A DNA stretch of 64,000 bases from positions 62,001 through 126,000 of the forward strand of contig NZ_CP154262.1 in NCBI RefSeq assembly GCF_039529835.1. Reading direction: 5' to 3'. Position numbers and translations under genes: made by a program. The notes beneath the pieces are model-generated. The model saw only the letters and a list, made by a program, of their open reading frames with translations. It was not told where the DNA came from and searched no databases. Origin of the DNA: Arthrobacter sp. TMP15. Lineage in GTDB: Bacteria; Actinomycetota; Actinomycetes; Actinomycetales; Micrococcaceae. This document shows, one piece after another, positions 34,784-44,238 of the stretch (the first letter of the stretch is position 1; every line of letters starts with the position of its first letter).

Positions 34784-36184
34784 ATGTCGACCCCGAACCT
34801 GTTCAATCTCCCAGATGTAGGCGAAGGCCTGACTGAAGCTGAAATTGTCTCCTGGAAGGTCAAGATTGGCGATGTTGTTGCGATTAACGACGTCCTGGTT
34901 GAGATTGAAACAGCCAAATCCATTGTTGAACTGCCCTCGCCCTATGCGGGGATGGTGGCGGAGCTAATGGTGGCTGAGGGTGAAACGGTGGACGTTGGTA
35001 CCGCGATTATTGCCATCGGTTCCCAGATTTCTGCTCCTGCTTCCGCTACTTCCGCTGCACCCCCGGATCCGGTTGCTGCGGCTCCTTTGGCGGATGCGGA
35101 AGGTGATGTGCTCAAACCGTTGGTAGGATCTGGCCCCAAGGCCGACGCCGTTAAACGCCGTCCACGGGCGGGCGCGACACCCGTCAAACTCGCCACGGCT
35201 ACGATCTCGCACCCACCCGCCGCTGTGCCAGCCCCTGCGCTTGGGAAGTCCAGCCGGGTGTTGGCGAAGCCGCCAGTTCGCAAGGCCGCGAAAGACTTGG
35301 GGATTGACCTGGCGGTTGTACCGGCAACTGGTCTGCGGGGTGAAGTGACGAAGAAGGACCTGCTCGGCTATCAGGATCAGCGCACCGCAGCGCGGGATGG
35401 GGCCAACAACCATGACGGCCACAACAACCACAACCATCCAGGTGTCACTGGTTCGTTTTGGGCGTCTACCGCAGGATCCGCATTGGCTGATGATCCGCGT
35501 GTTGAACGCATCAAGGTCAAAGGCGTGCGCAAGGCGACTGCCAAGGCCATGGTGGAGAGTGCATTTTCTGCACCGCATGTCAGCATTTTTGTTGACGTTG
35601 ATGCCTCGCGCACAATGGAGTTTGTGAAGCGCTTGAAAGTGTCACGAGACTTTGAAGGCATAAAAGTCTCGCCGTTGTTGATTCTGGCCAAGGCGGTGAT
35701 TTGGGCAGCCGCTCGGAACCCGTCAGTCAATGCAACCTGGGCCGGGGAGCAGATCATCATTAAACACTTCATGAACTTGGGTATTGCCGCGGCCACTCCG
35801 CGAGGTCTTATGGTGCCAAATATCAAGGACGCGCAGGATCTCTCACTGAAAGAGTTGGCGATTGCCCTAAACTCTCTGGCAATAACTGCCAGGGCCGGCA
35901 AGACTCAGCCGGCGGACATGCAGGGCGGCTCACTCACAGTGACCAACATTGGTGCACTGGGTATAGACACAGGAACTCCCATCATCAACCCGGGGGAAGT
36001 GGCGATCGTTGCCTTTGGCACGATCAAACAAAAGCCTTGGGTTGTTGATGGGGAAGTGATCCCGCGCTGGATCACAACCCTGGGAGGCTCGTTCGACCAC
36101 AGGGTGGTTGATGGCGACCTTTCGGCCCGGTTCATGGCCGACGTGGCTGCGATCATGGAAGAGCCCGCACTGCTCCTTGATTAA
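34784..36184 (+). CDS. dihydrolipoamide acyltransferase E2
   Basis: A 466-residue E2. Residues ~5-80 form one lipoyl domain with the lipoylated Lys45 ([10 protein letters not shown]). An Ala/Pro linker follows, then an E3-binding domain at ~165-200 ([19 protein letters not shown]), a His/Asn-rich linker ([11 protein letters not shown]), and the catalytic domain with [10 protein letters not shown] (His and Asp of the acyltransferase). It has a GGAAGG ribosome site and lies 12 bp after E1 beta. It transfers the acyl group to CoA as the core of the complex. Confidence 0.92.
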   Translation: MSTPNLFNLPDVGEGLTEAEIVSWKVKIGDVVAINDVLVEIETAKSIVELPSPYAGMVAELMVAEGETVDVGTAIIAIGSQISAPASATSAAPPDPVAAAPLADAEGDVLKPLVGSGPKADAVKRRPRAGATPVKLATATISHPPAAVPAPALGKSSRVLAKPPVRKAAKDLGIDLAVVPATGLRGEVTKKDLLGYQDQRTAARDGANNHDGHNNHNHPGVTGSFWASTAGSALADDPRVERIKVKGVRKATAKAMVESAFSAPHVSIFVDVDASRTMEFVKRLKVSRDFEGIKVSPLLILAKAVIWAAARNPSVNATWAGEQIIIKHFMNLGIAAATPRGLMVPNIKDAQDLSLKELAIALNSLAITARAGKTQPADMQGGSLTVTNIGALGIDTGTPIINPGEVAIVAFGTIKQKPWVVDGEVIPRWITTLGGSFDHRVVDGDLSARFMADVAAIMEEPALLLD

Positions 36185-36276
36185 GCGTGTTCTTACTTTG
36201 TCCTGTGCAGCACTAGTCAGGGTCCGGCAGTAACCGAACTCCGGCTACTACCAGGCCCTGACTTGGGTCTCAGCGA

Positions 36277-37626
36277 TCAGCTTTCAGGGTGGTTGTAGTT
36301 CTCGAGGGCGTGTGCCAAAACCGGGGCCAGACGCTTCACGCCTTCCCGCAGCGCCTCAGCCGGAACAGCGCTGAACGCTAGCCGGAGATTGTTGCTGGGA
36401 CCCGCCGTTGTTGAAAATGCCGCGCCAGGTACAAAAACCACACCGGCATCGATCCCCGTGTACAGCAAGGGGTACGTGTCGATTCCCTCGGGCAACGTGA
36501 GCCAGACGAAGAAGCCGCCTTCAGGGCGGGTCCACGTGACACCCGCTGGCATGAAGTCGTCCAGGGCCGCCAGCAATGCTGCGCAGCGTTCCGAGTACAG
36601 TGCACGGTAGGTGCTGATCTGGCCCTGCCAGTCGTAGCTGCGCAGGTATTCACTGACTAAGAGTTGGTTAAATGCTGGGGGGCACAGAGTGACAGCTTCG
36701 CTTGCCAAGTAGTAGCGCTGTTTCAGGTGCGCCGGGACAAGCGCCCAGCCGATGCGTAGCCCTGGTGCAAAGATCTTCGAGAATGAGCCCAAATACAGCA
36801 CGTCGTCGGGGTTGGCCGCGCGCATGGGCTGCGGCAGAACGCCGTCGAACTTCAACAATCCGTAAGGGTTGTCCTCCAGCACTAAAATATTCGCCTCACG
36901 GCATAGGTCTACGATTTCCTGCCGACGTTCCGGGGCCAACATGACGCCCGAGGGGTTGTTAAAATTGGGGATCGTGTACAGCAGCTTGATGCGTTTGCCT
37001 TCGGCCTGCACAGCGGCGATTGTGCTGCGCAATGCGTCGGGGATGAGTCCCTGTTCGTCCCCAGCCACCGGGCGAACATCAACTTGGTACGCTTCAAAGG
37101 TGTTGAGTGCGCCAACATATGTAGGGTCCTCAAGCAGGATCACATCACCTGGATCGCAAAAGACCTTGGCGGCAACATCTTGGGCAGACTGGGATCCGGA
37201 AGTGATAACAACGTTCTCAGGATCGGCGTCGAGAATGCCTTCGGCAGCCATAACTTCACAAATTTGGGTGCGCAATTCAAGGGTTCCCTGGCCCCCGCCG
37301 TACTGCAGTGCTTCCAAGCCATGCTCAGAGATGATGTTTGCGGCCGTGGCGGCTAGGCGATCCAGCGGCAGAGACTGCAAGTAAGGGTTGCCGCCGGCAA
37401 GAGAAACCAGGCCTGGCTGCATTGAAATTTCAAATACATCACGCACCGCCGACTGCTTGATGTTTGCCGCTCGAGCGGACAACAGGGCGTCATGTCTGTG
37501 AGTGGCTGCGGCCGGTGTGGTGGAGGGCGTGGACGCCGCTTCGTTTTGAGCCCGGGCCAAAGCGTCGACGGTTTCTTCTGACAGGGTTTCGGCGGCTGCA
37601 TTGGCGCCGGAGTTTGGAGTGTTCAC
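36277..37626 (-). CDS. PLP-dependent aminotransferase (LysN/MocR-type catalytic domain)
   Basis: A 449-residue aminotransferase without a DNA-binding domain. It has SLAGGNPYLQSLPLD, LQYGGGQGTLELR, YTIPNFNNPSGV, LEDNPYGLL and the cofactor Lys in LGSFSKIFAPGLRIGW, a set typical of 2-aminoadipate/kynurenine-type enzymes. The first ~45 residues are Ala/Thr-rich and not conserved in the family. Convergent with the E2 gene. A branched-chain, aromatic or aminoadipate substrate is possible. Confidence 0.85.
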   Translation of the reverse strand: MNTPNSGANAAAETLSEETVDALARAQNEAASTPSTTPAAATHRHDALLSARAANIKQSAVRDVFEISMQPGLVSLAGGNPYLQSLPLDRLAATAANIISEHGLEALQYGGGQGTLELRTQICEVMAAEGILDADPENVVITSGSQSAQDVAAKVFCDPGDVILLEDPTYVGALNTFEAYQVDVRPVAGDEQGLIPDALRSTIAAVQAEGKRIKLLYTIPNFNNPSGVMLAPERRQEIVDLCREANILVLEDNPYGLLKFDGVLPQPMRAANPDDVLYLGSFSKIFAPGLRIGWALVPAHLKQRYYLASEAVTLCPPAFNQLLVSEYLRSYDWQGQISTYRALYSERCAALLAALDDFMPAGVTWTRPEGGFFVWLTLPEGIDTYPLLYTGIDAGVVFVPGAAFSTTAGPSNNLRLAFSAVPAEALREGVKRLAPVLAHALENYNHPES

Positions 37627-37684
37627 CAGCTCAGGATATAGCCTTTGTTGCTAAATAGGCATCAAAAGTTTTCGCAGACGTGGG

Positions 37685-38320
37685 CTATTTCAAACTCAGG
37701 GCCTCACTCAACGTTTTCCCGTTGATGGTAATGGCCACAGGAGCTCCCTCCGCCTGTCCTGCCGTCAGCAAAAGCTGCTGCTCAACCCTAGGGATGTCGC
37801 ACTCTCCGCCCAGGATTAGAGTGCCACGTAACTGTGCCGTAACAGTTCCGCCCGAACGCTCAATCGCACTCACTGAGAGCTCCGAGTTCCACAGTGCATT
37901 GTGCAGTCCAGACTGTCCCACCTCCTCTGAATGGTTCTCTAACAGCGTCCGCAATGCTCCCTCGACGGGGTCAGAGAAAGTCACTGATGGGCTCGTCGTG
38001 GCAACGGCACTGTCACCACAGCCAACTACCGGGCCCGAGGTCCCGCCGTCGTCTTGGGCAATATAAAACAGTGTCAGTGAGGCGCTGGTGGGTGAGGGCG
38101 CCGGTTTACTGCTCGGCGAAGTGGGTTCCGGGGGATTCGCTGAAAGCGTGGCACTTGCCCCATCGGTGGCAGTTGCCAGTGGTGTGCCGGGTGCCACGGC
38201 CGAAGACGAGAGCGAACTGCCCGATGCTACGTCGGAAGGCACAGTTCCCGTGCAGCCAACCAAAATCAGAGCAGCACCGGCCAGCAGTGCCAAAGCTGAA
38301 CACATTGTTCTGCGACGCAT
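37685..38320 (-). CDS. GerMN-domain lipoprotein
   Basis: About 211 residues from the ATG at 38320, preferred because GGGAGG stands 6 bases before it; an in-frame ATG at 38353 lacks such a site. The signal has a basic start (RRR) and lipobox LVGC with the lipid anchor at Cys23. A Ser/Ala/Pro-rich linker (to ~95) leads to a domain resembling GerMN: LTLFYIAQDD, then EGALRTLLENHSEEVG and VEQQLLLTAGQ. GerMN domains occur in spore-germination and cell-envelope lipoproteins; the role here is unknown. Confidence 0.75.
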   Translation of the reverse strand: MRRRTMCSALALLAGAALILVGCTGTVPSDVASGSSLSSSAVAPGTPLATATDGASATLSANPPEPTSPSSKPAPSPTSASLTLFYIAQDDGGTSGPVVGCGDSAVATTSPSVTFSDPVEGALRTLLENHSEEVGQSGLHNALWNSELSVSAIERSGGTVTAQLRGTLILGGECDIPRVEQQLLLTAGQAEGAPVAITINGKTLSEALSLK

Positions 38321-38421
38321 GACGGCCTCCCGTTGGATTCGTAAGATCCGCAATATCCCCTGCTCCTAAATTAGAGGGAATTTCTCGTAGTGAACAGGCA
38401 ACAAAGAGAAAGGAGGTTCAA

Positions 38422-38550
38422 ATGCAATCTGGTTACGCTGGGGTCACGTGCCCTCCCTTGGCGTGGAGCCGGTGCCCGGCGTCTACAACAGCGCTCGCCA
38501 GTTTTCCTCAAGTGCAAGACCGTGTGCGCTTGAAACCGAATGGTGGGTGA
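38422..38550 (+). CDS. possible 42-residue peptide with consensus ribosome site
   Basis: AGGAGG at 38411-38416 stands five bases before ATG 38422, and the frame is open for 42 codons to TGA 38548-38550. The last third overlaps, antisense, the end of the alanine dehydrogenase gene. The composition (many Pro, Cys, Arg) is not telling. It may be a remnant or chance; I include it only because of the ribosome site. Confidence 0.2.
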   Translation: MQSGYAGVTCPPLAWSRCPASTTALASFPQVQDRVRLKPNGG

Positions 38551-39595
38551 CAGAGCCGCCTGCTACGTTCAGGCCCGCCAGTAGGGCCGGATCAGCCGTG
38601 AGGGCGGGCACCACACCAAGGTTGGCCAGCGCCAAGGTGTAGGGCAGGGTCACGTTGGTGAGAGCGTAGGTGGAGGTGTTCGGCACTGCGCCTGGCATGT
38701 TCGCTACGCAATAAAAGACTGAGTTGTGCACCATGAAGGTGGGATCTGCATGGGTTGTGGGCCGGGTGTCGGCAAAACAGCCGCCCTGATCAACGGCGAT
38801 GTCAACCAAAACCGATCCCGGCTTCATTCTCGAAACCAAGTCATTACTCACAAGCTTGGGTGCCCTGGCACCGGGAATGAGCACCGATCCAATCACCAAA
38901 TCGGCCTGCAAGAGGGACCGCTCGATCTCCAGCGAATTTGAGGCCACAGTTTTTAGCCGGCCACGGTAATGAGCGTCAAGTTCCTGCAGCCGGTCAATGT
39001 TGATGTCCAAAATTGTCACGTCAGCACCGGCACCAATAGCCATGGCAGCGGCGTGGGTGCCGGAAACCCCTGCACCCAAAATTGTGACATTCGCCGGACG
39101 GACTCCCGGTACTCCGCCTAGGAGCATCCCCTTCCCACCAGCAGGGGCTGTTAGGCATTGGGCGCCCACCTGGACTGAAAGCCGTCCCGCCACAGCAGAC
39201 ATGGGTGCCAGCAGAGGCAGGGTGCGCCCAATTTGAACTGTCTCGTAGGCAATGGCAGTAACTCCGGCGGCCACCAGTGAGCGCGTCAATGCCGGCTCCG
39301 CGGCCAAATGCAAATAGGTAAACAACACCAGGCCTTTGCGGAAATACGCATACTCACTACTGATGGGCTCCTTGACCTTCACCACCATGTCCGAACGCGC
39401 CCACAACTCTTCGGCAGATGCCACCAACTGCGCACCCGCATCAGCATATTCGGCGTCGGTAATACCAGAACCCTCTCCTGCGCCATTTTGCACCAGCACG
39501 GTGTGACCGCTCCGGGTAAGTTCATGGACCCCTGAATTGGTCAGGGCCACACGGAACTCGTTATTTTTTACCTCTTCGGGAACGCCTATGATCAT
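38483..39595 (-). CDS. ald: alanine dehydrogenase
   Basis: A 370-residue NAD-dependent enzyme that converts L-alanine to pyruvate and ammonia and back. MIIGVPEEVKNNEFRVALT with the catalytic Lys region (VKVKEP), YLHLA with the active His, and the nucleotide motif GAGVSGTHAA are all present. Its ATG overlaps the stop of the AAA+ gene (ATGA), so they are translated together, an uncommon partnership. In Mycobacterium-like relatives Ald is induced by alanine or low oxygen; no such regulator is visible here. Confidence 0.95.
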   Translation of the reverse strand: MIIGVPEEVKNNEFRVALTNSGVHELTRSGHTVLVQNGAGEGSGITDAEYADAGAQLVASAEELWARSDMVVKVKEPISSEYAYFRKGLVLFTYLHLAAEPALTRSLVAAGVTAIAYETVQIGRTLPLLAPMSAVAGRLSVQVGAQCLTAPAGGKGMLLGGVPGVRPANVTILGAGVSGTHAAAMAIGAGADVTILDINIDRLQELDAHYRGRLKTVASNSLEIERSLLQADLVIGSVLIPGARAPKLVSNDLVSRMKPGSVLVDIAVDQGGCFADTRPTTHADPTFMVHNSVFYCVANMPGAVPNTSTYALTNVTLPYTLALANLGVVPALTADPALLAGLNVAGGSVTHHSVSSAHGLALEENWRALL

Positions 39596-41022
39596 GATTG
39601 CTCTTCCTTGCTGGTGGGGTTTCTGGTGCCGCTAGATGGGTGACTGCCCAACTCGGTGCTGCCCAGTAGGTTGCGGGTGAGGGCCTGGTCGTCTGCCATT
39701 AGTTGGGCCACGGCCTGTCTAAGATGAGAATCTGCGGGGTCTTCTCCGGCCAAGGATGCGGCCACGACCGCGCGTCGGATGAGTTCTTTTGCGAACGACG
39801 CCGTTGTCCCTGCGGACTGCGCCGCTGCCGCCAGCAAAGATCCCAGTGAGAAACCGATTCCGTGAGCATACAGCTGCAAGAGCGCCTTGCGTTCGTGTTC
39901 GGAAGGCAGTGGTATTTCCACTGCCAGATCGACGCGCCCCGGGCGTTGCACAAGAGCACGTTCGAGCATGTCTACACGGTTGGTAGTCAATACAAAGGCC
40001 ACGTCGCAGTCGCTGTCGAGCCCATCCATGGCGTCAAGGACTTCAAAGAGAAGTGGCTGCGGACCGTGGCCAAAGCTCCTGTCCTCGGCAATGAGGTCAC
40101 AATCTTCTAGAACAACTATTGACGGGGCAAGGGCCCGGGCCATCGTGGTGGCCTCGGTGATACGAGCCAGCGAACCACCGGATAAAAGGACCGCCGTGAC
40201 CCCCTCACTGCGGCTGAGCAAATAACGCACAGTGTGGGTTTTCCCGGTGCCAGGCGGGCCATAAAGTAACAACCCGCGCTTGAGATGCTGGCTGTGGACG
40301 TTGAGTGCTGCGGCGGCCCGCCCAATTCCCAACGTGTGTTCCTCCACCCGGTTGAGCACGCCGTCGGGCAAAATTACCTCTGCGCTGCTCAGGTCGGGGC
40401 GAACATTAAACGTTACGCCAGCAATACTTGATCCGTAGTCACTTCCCACCAGGGAGATTACTTGGCCCTTGAAGACGCTGCGCTTCTCCATGCCAGTACG
40501 TACCCCAGCCAACAACGCAGCTGCTGTTGAAGGGTGCAGTGCCAGGACCTCAAGGGAAGCGAATTGGCGGCCAAATTGTGGATTGGCTGCACGCTGAAGC
40601 ACGGCCACAGGAGAGCCTGCATAGTTAAAGAGCCACAGTCCCATGGCCACTACTTGACGCTGCTCGACCGGGCCCACAGCCACGTTCGTGTAGTCCGGCT
40701 GAGAGAGTGGAAAGTTGTTGTAAGAAACTGCGTGCTGGATCATGTCGCTGAGTGACAAGTGGTTTCGCTGGTCGTTGGCTATGCCCAAGAGCTGGCTGTT
40801 CGGATCGGCAGCAGCCATTTCAGCCAAGAGGATGTCAGCATCGACCAAACGGTGAGAGGGGATTTCTTCCACGACAACGCTGAGCTGGACAGGTGGGATG
40901 CCCAGATGATCGTTCAGCTCCTCTAGGAACCGTCCGCCATCGGGCAAGGCCGTTGATTCTTTTTGAGCCAACGCCACAAGGGCAGCGAAGTCAGCGATGA
41001 ATTTCCCCACGGTAGCGTCCAT
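39592..41022 (-). CDS. AAA+ ATPase (Cdc48/FtsH-like single module)
   Basis: A 476-residue protein. The first ~230 residues have no familiar domain. The second half is a classical AAA module: Walker A GPPGTGKT (255-262), Walker B VVLEDCD (~303-309), sensor TTNRVD and the arginine region RPGRVDLAVEIPLP, as in Cdc48 and FtsH. No protease or transmembrane segment is seen, so it may remodel proteins. It overlaps ald by four bases and lies 43 bp after an excisionase-type HTH gene. The target is unknown. Confidence 0.8.
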   Translation of the reverse strand: MDATVGKFIADFAALVALAQKESTALPDGGRFLEELNDHLGIPPVQLSVVVEEIPSHRLVDADILLAEMAAADPNSQLLGIANDQRNHLSLSDMIQHAVSYNNFPLSQPDYTNVAVGPVEQRQVVAMGLWLFNYAGSPVAVLQRAANPQFGRQFASLEVLALHPSTAAALLAGVRTGMEKRSVFKGQVISLVGSDYGSSIAGVTFNVRPDLSSAEVILPDGVLNRVEEHTLGIGRAAAALNVHSQHLKRGLLLYGPPGTGKTHTVRYLLSRSEGVTAVLLSGGSLARITEATTMARALAPSIVVLEDCDLIAEDRSFGHGPQPLLFEVLDAMDGLDSDCDVAFVLTTNRVDMLERALVQRPGRVDLAVEIPLPSEHERKALLQLYAHGIGFSLGSLLAAAAQSAGTTASFAKELIRRAVVAASLAGEDPADSHLRQAVAQLMADDQALTRNLLGSTELGSHPSSGTRNPTSKEEQS

Positions 41023-41065
41023 GGGCTGACACTAGCAGGGTGGACTCCTGCGCGGACCAGGCAGG

Positions 41066-41479
41066 CTACTCGTTAGCTGTTTGTGACGGATCTTGTGAGG
41101 GATCTTTTGGTGGCACACCCTTTTGTGTGGATAACCAAGCCATGATGTCTTGCCGGTGAATGCGCCTGTGCGAGCCACGGTATTGCACGCCTACTTCCCC
41201 TCGATCCGTGAGGTTGCGCAGGAATGTGTGTGAAATTCCCGCCAACTCCGCAGCCTGTGAGGTGGTGAGTAGGTCGGCAATACTGGCCACGCTGACAGTA
41301 TCTCCACGGGAGAGGCGGGACAGCAGATCCACTACGGCATCCCTAGAGTTGCCGCCGAGACGGTGTGCAGTTCCGTCCACAAACACTGTCACGTCTCCCT
41401 CGCCGGTAAGGGTCCGTGCTAGCGCGGCCTGCTCAGATGGTTCCAGTGCCGGACTGACTTTAGGGGCATGTAATGTCAT
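41066..41479 (-). CDS. excisionase/MerR-type HTH protein (antitoxin-like)
   Basis: About 137 residues from the ATG at 41479. The C-terminal half has an excisionase-type winged helix: LTTSQAAELAGISHTFLRNL, then GEVGVQYRGSHRRIHRQDIMAWL. The N-terminal half (DVTVFVDGTAHRLGG, DAVVDLLSRL) resembles antitoxins that usually precede a PIN-domain toxin, but no PIN gene follows; the next gene is an AAA+ ATPase. A longer frame to 41533 would run into the divergent oxidoreductase start, so I reject it. Likely a regulator of itself and perhaps of the downstream genes. Confidence 0.65.
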   Translation of the reverse strand: MTLHAPKVSPALEPSEQAALARTLTGEGDVTVFVDGTAHRLGGNSRDAVVDLLSRLSRGDTVSVASIADLLTTSQAAELAGISHTFLRNLTDRGEVGVQYRGSHRRIHRQDIMAWLSTQKGVPPKDPSQDPSQTANE

Positions 41480-41513
41480 GGAACAAATAGTAGCCCGAGC
41501 TAAGGTAAGAGCC

Positions 41514-42566
41514 ATGACGCCAAAAATCCGCACTGCACTCCTAGGATTTGGGCTGGCAGGCAGTGTTTTTCACGCGCCGTCGCTGGCCTCACTGGAGCAG
41601 TTCAGCCTCGATGTGATTGTGACCTCGGATCCGGAACGCCAGGCGGCTGCCAAGGCCGCGTATCCGAATGCTGCAATCCTCACCCGGCTGGAGTGGGATC
41701 GCACGGGAAGCCAGGAGAACATCGACTTGGTGGTGGTGGCAACCCCGCCCGCCACACATGTTGCTCTTGCCACCATGGCACTTGAATCCGGGTGTGCCGT
41801 TGTTGTTGACAAGCCTTTTACGCTGACAAGTGTAGAAGGTGAGGCGTTGATTGCGCTGGCCAAGGAGCGTGGGCAGCTTTTGACGACCTATCAAAACCGT
41901 CGCTGGGACGGGGAGTTCTTAACACTGCAAAAACTACTCGGCGAAGGTGCTCTGGGAGAAGTGCGCAGATTTGAATCCCGGCTTGAGCGGTGGCAACCGG
42001 ATATCACCAAAGCGTGGAAAGCGCAGGCGAGTGCGGCCGACGGCGGAGGGTTGCTTTTTGATCTCGGCACACACCTCATAGATCAGGCACTTGAGCTGTT
42101 TGGCCCCGTGGCAGCTGTCTATGGAGAACTTGCTGCGCGGCGACCAGCGGAATTAGCCGACGACGACGTTTTCGTGGCACTTCGGCACGTTAGCGGCGTG
42201 ATTTCACACCTCTGGATGAATCTCAATGTTGCGCAAAAAGGACCGAGGTTCCGTGTTCTGGGTTCGGAATCTGCGTACGTAAAAGTGACTGCCGATATTC
42301 AGGAAAATCAAGTGATGGCGGGCATCCTGCCAGGAAATCCTGAGTATGGAGTAGACCCGCAGGAATGTTGGGGCCTGCTTGGCCATGACGGAGTCGCGAT
42401 GCCCGTGCCAACTGTGCGCGGTAATTTCGCCTTATTCTATGAGCTACTTTCTGCGGCCGTCCTCTCCGGTGGAGATGTTCCGGTGGACCCAGCAGATTCC
42501 GTGGCGTCGTTGCGCATCATTGAACAAATTCGAAACACCAGCGATCAAGGACGTGTTGACGGGTAA
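41514..42566 (+). CDS. Gfo/Idh/MocA-family oxidoreductase
   Basis: A 350-residue NAD(P)-dependent dehydrogenase of sugars or related compounds. The N-terminal nucleotide fold has LLGFGLAGSVFHAP, the catalytic region has VDKPFTLTSVEGE (the EKP/DKP motif with Lys), and the second domain has GGLLFDLGTHLIDQAL. I place the start at ATG 41514 (AAGG upstream); the frame is open to 41160 but that part is antisense to the HTH gene. It is followed 18 bp later by an MFS transporter, which may import its substrate. Confidence 0.88.
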   Translation: MTPKIRTALLGFGLAGSVFHAPSLASLEQFSLDVIVTSDPERQAAAKAAYPNAAILTRLEWDRTGSQENIDLVVVATPPATHVALATMALESGCAVVVDKPFTLTSVEGEALIALAKERGQLLTTYQNRRWDGEFLTLQKLLGEGALGEVRRFESRLERWQPDITKAWKAQASAADGGGLLFDLGTHLIDQALELFGPVAAVYGELAARRPAELADDDVFVALRHVSGVISHLWMNLNVAQKGPRFRVLGSESAYVKVTADIQENQVMAGILPGNPEYGVDPQECWGLLGHDGVAMPVPTVRGNFALFYELLSAAVLSGGDVPVDPADSVASLRIIEQIRNTSDQGRVDG

Positions 42567-42584
42567 GCTGAGGCGGATACTAGT

Positions 42585-43895
42585 GTGACAAGGCACCAGG
42601 CGGGGAAGGCTGAAGTCACCGTGAAGTACAAACATACCGAGGGTCTCCCTCAACAGGGGCCCGGTAATACGGCCTTGGCTGAGCCAACTAGCAATGTAAA
42701 ACACCGGTGGACTGCCTCCATAGTGCTGGTCAATGTAGGCATCAATGCAGCATTCTTTGGTCCTATCCAGGTATTGCTTGGACAACAGGCTGCAGATTTC
42801 AGCGAAGCTGACAAGGAAGGCATTCTAGCGCTGGTGACAGGTGCCGGGGCTGCTGTGTCACTTGTTGCCAACCCACTTTTTGGTACGTTCAGCGACAGAA
42901 CAACCTCACGGTTTGGCCGGCGGGTTCCATGGGTGTTCATCGGAGCCCTGTTGGGAATCATTGGATTGTTAGGTCTGGCTGGGGCACCGAGCATTGCCGC
43001 CATGACATTACTTTGGTGCGTTGTTCAATTGGGTGCAAACGGTGCGCTCGCGGCCACGACGGCCGCCATTCCAGACCAAGTTCCGGTGCGACAGCGCGGC
43101 ACCATTGGCGGGCTCGCTTCGATGGGCACCGTGGTGGGAATCCTTGTGGGCGCCGCTATTGCTGCAGGAGTGGCAGGGAATTTCTCGCTTGGATTCATTA
43201 TTTGCGCTGTGGCCCTGTTGGTTGGCATGGTTCCTTACTTGTTCTTGGCAAACGACCAAGTGCTTGATGCGCGGGACAAACCACCCTTCACGTGGCCGAA
43301 TTTTGTCAAGGGCTTTTGGATCTCCCCGCAGCGGTACCCTGATTTTGCGTGGGCGTGGATCACCAGATTCCTGGTCAATGTGGGCAATCATTTGGTGACT
43401 TTGTATTTACTCTTCTTCCTGACCGATGCTGTGGGTTTTGAGAACCCGGAATTCGGTGTTTTGATACTCACCGGTGTCTACGCCGTGCTGACGTTAATCA
43501 CTGCAGTCATTGGTGGACGGTGGACAGACAGGGTGGGCAAACGTAAACCATTCGTCATCGCATCGTCAGCCATCATCGCCTTAGCTGCGCTGATCTTGGC
43601 GTTCTTCCCAACGTGGGCCGGTGCGCTCGTGGGAGCTGCTGTCCTAGGGATTGGTTACGGAGTTTACTTGGCTGTTGACTTCGCACTTCTTACGCAAGTT
43701 CTGCCGTCGGCAACCAGTCGGGGCAAAGATATGGGAGTGATTAACGTGGCGAATTCTCTGCCACAGGTCATTGCGCCGATTATTGCTTGGCCGCTTGTCA
43801 CAATTTTCGGTGGCTACGTGACGCTCTATGTTGTAGCAGCTGTCATCGGACTTTTGGGTGCTGTTTTCGTGGTGAAGATAAAGAGCGTCGATTAG
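42585..43895 (+). CDS. MFS transporter
   Basis: A 436-residue carrier with about twelve membrane segments after a hydrophilic start of ~40 residues. The loop after helix 2 has GTFSDRTTSRFGRRVPW, the MFS signature region, and the middle loop shows GGRWTDRVGKRKPF, resembling the second copy. It likely moves a sugar or small polar solute. The start is GTG; nearer in-frame starts exist. It forms a unit with the oxidoreductase. Confidence 0.85.
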   Translation: MTRHQAGKAEVTVKYKHTEGLPQQGPGNTALAEPTSNVKHRWTASIVLVNVGINAAFFGPIQVLLGQQAADFSEADKEGILALVTGAGAAVSLVANPLFGTFSDRTTSRFGRRVPWVFIGALLGIIGLLGLAGAPSIAAMTLLWCVVQLGANGALAATTAAIPDQVPVRQRGTIGGLASMGTVVGILVGAAIAAGVAGNFSLGFIICAVALLVGMVPYLFLANDQVLDARDKPPFTWPNFVKGFWISPQRYPDFAWAWITRFLVNVGNHLVTLYLLFFLTDAVGFENPEFGVLILTGVYAVLTLITAVIGGRWTDRVGKRKPFVIASSAIIALAALILAFFPTWAGALVGAAVLGIGYGVYLAVDFALLTQVLPSATSRGKDMGVINVANSLPQVIAPIIAWPLVTIFGGYVTLYVVAAVIGLLGAVFVVKIKSVD

Positions 43896-44238
43896 GGCAC
43901 TGGCTCCTCGCCGATCCAGTTGGTGGAACTTTGGGCTCTGCGGCCCCGGAAACGACGGTCAGTGCCTATTCGGACCGCCCTCAGTTTGAGGCTGTTTCTA
44001 TTCCAAATTGGGACGGGGTCTATGGGGTTCTTAGGGGCACGGCACTATGCACGGAATTGCGGATGAGTGAGAGAATTTCCACTCGTTCGAGCAGATTCTC
44101 AACCCCAAGGCCTAGAAGCTGGAACCTACGAGCCTGGGACCTACAAGCGCTCCTGCGGTGAGCTTATTGATACCGCACGGAAGACGCTAGCCACTATCTG
44201 AGAATCAGCGGTGCTGCCACGAAGGTGGTAGCTCTGCT
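43896..44238. other. 343-bp region without a supported gene
   Basis: Between the convergent MFS and DUF2079 genes. One plus-strand frame is open for ~265 bp (through the words VSAYSDRPQFEAVSIPNWDG) but its start lies inside the MFS gene in another frame and it matches nothing I know. It may be a decayed gene end. No terminator hairpin stands out. Confidence 0.3.

Noticed and set aside
41160-41513. Long upstream extension of the Gfo/Idh/MocA frame
   Set aside because: It lies antisense to the HTH gene, and the nucleotide-binding motif starts only after ATG 41514, which has its own ribosome site.
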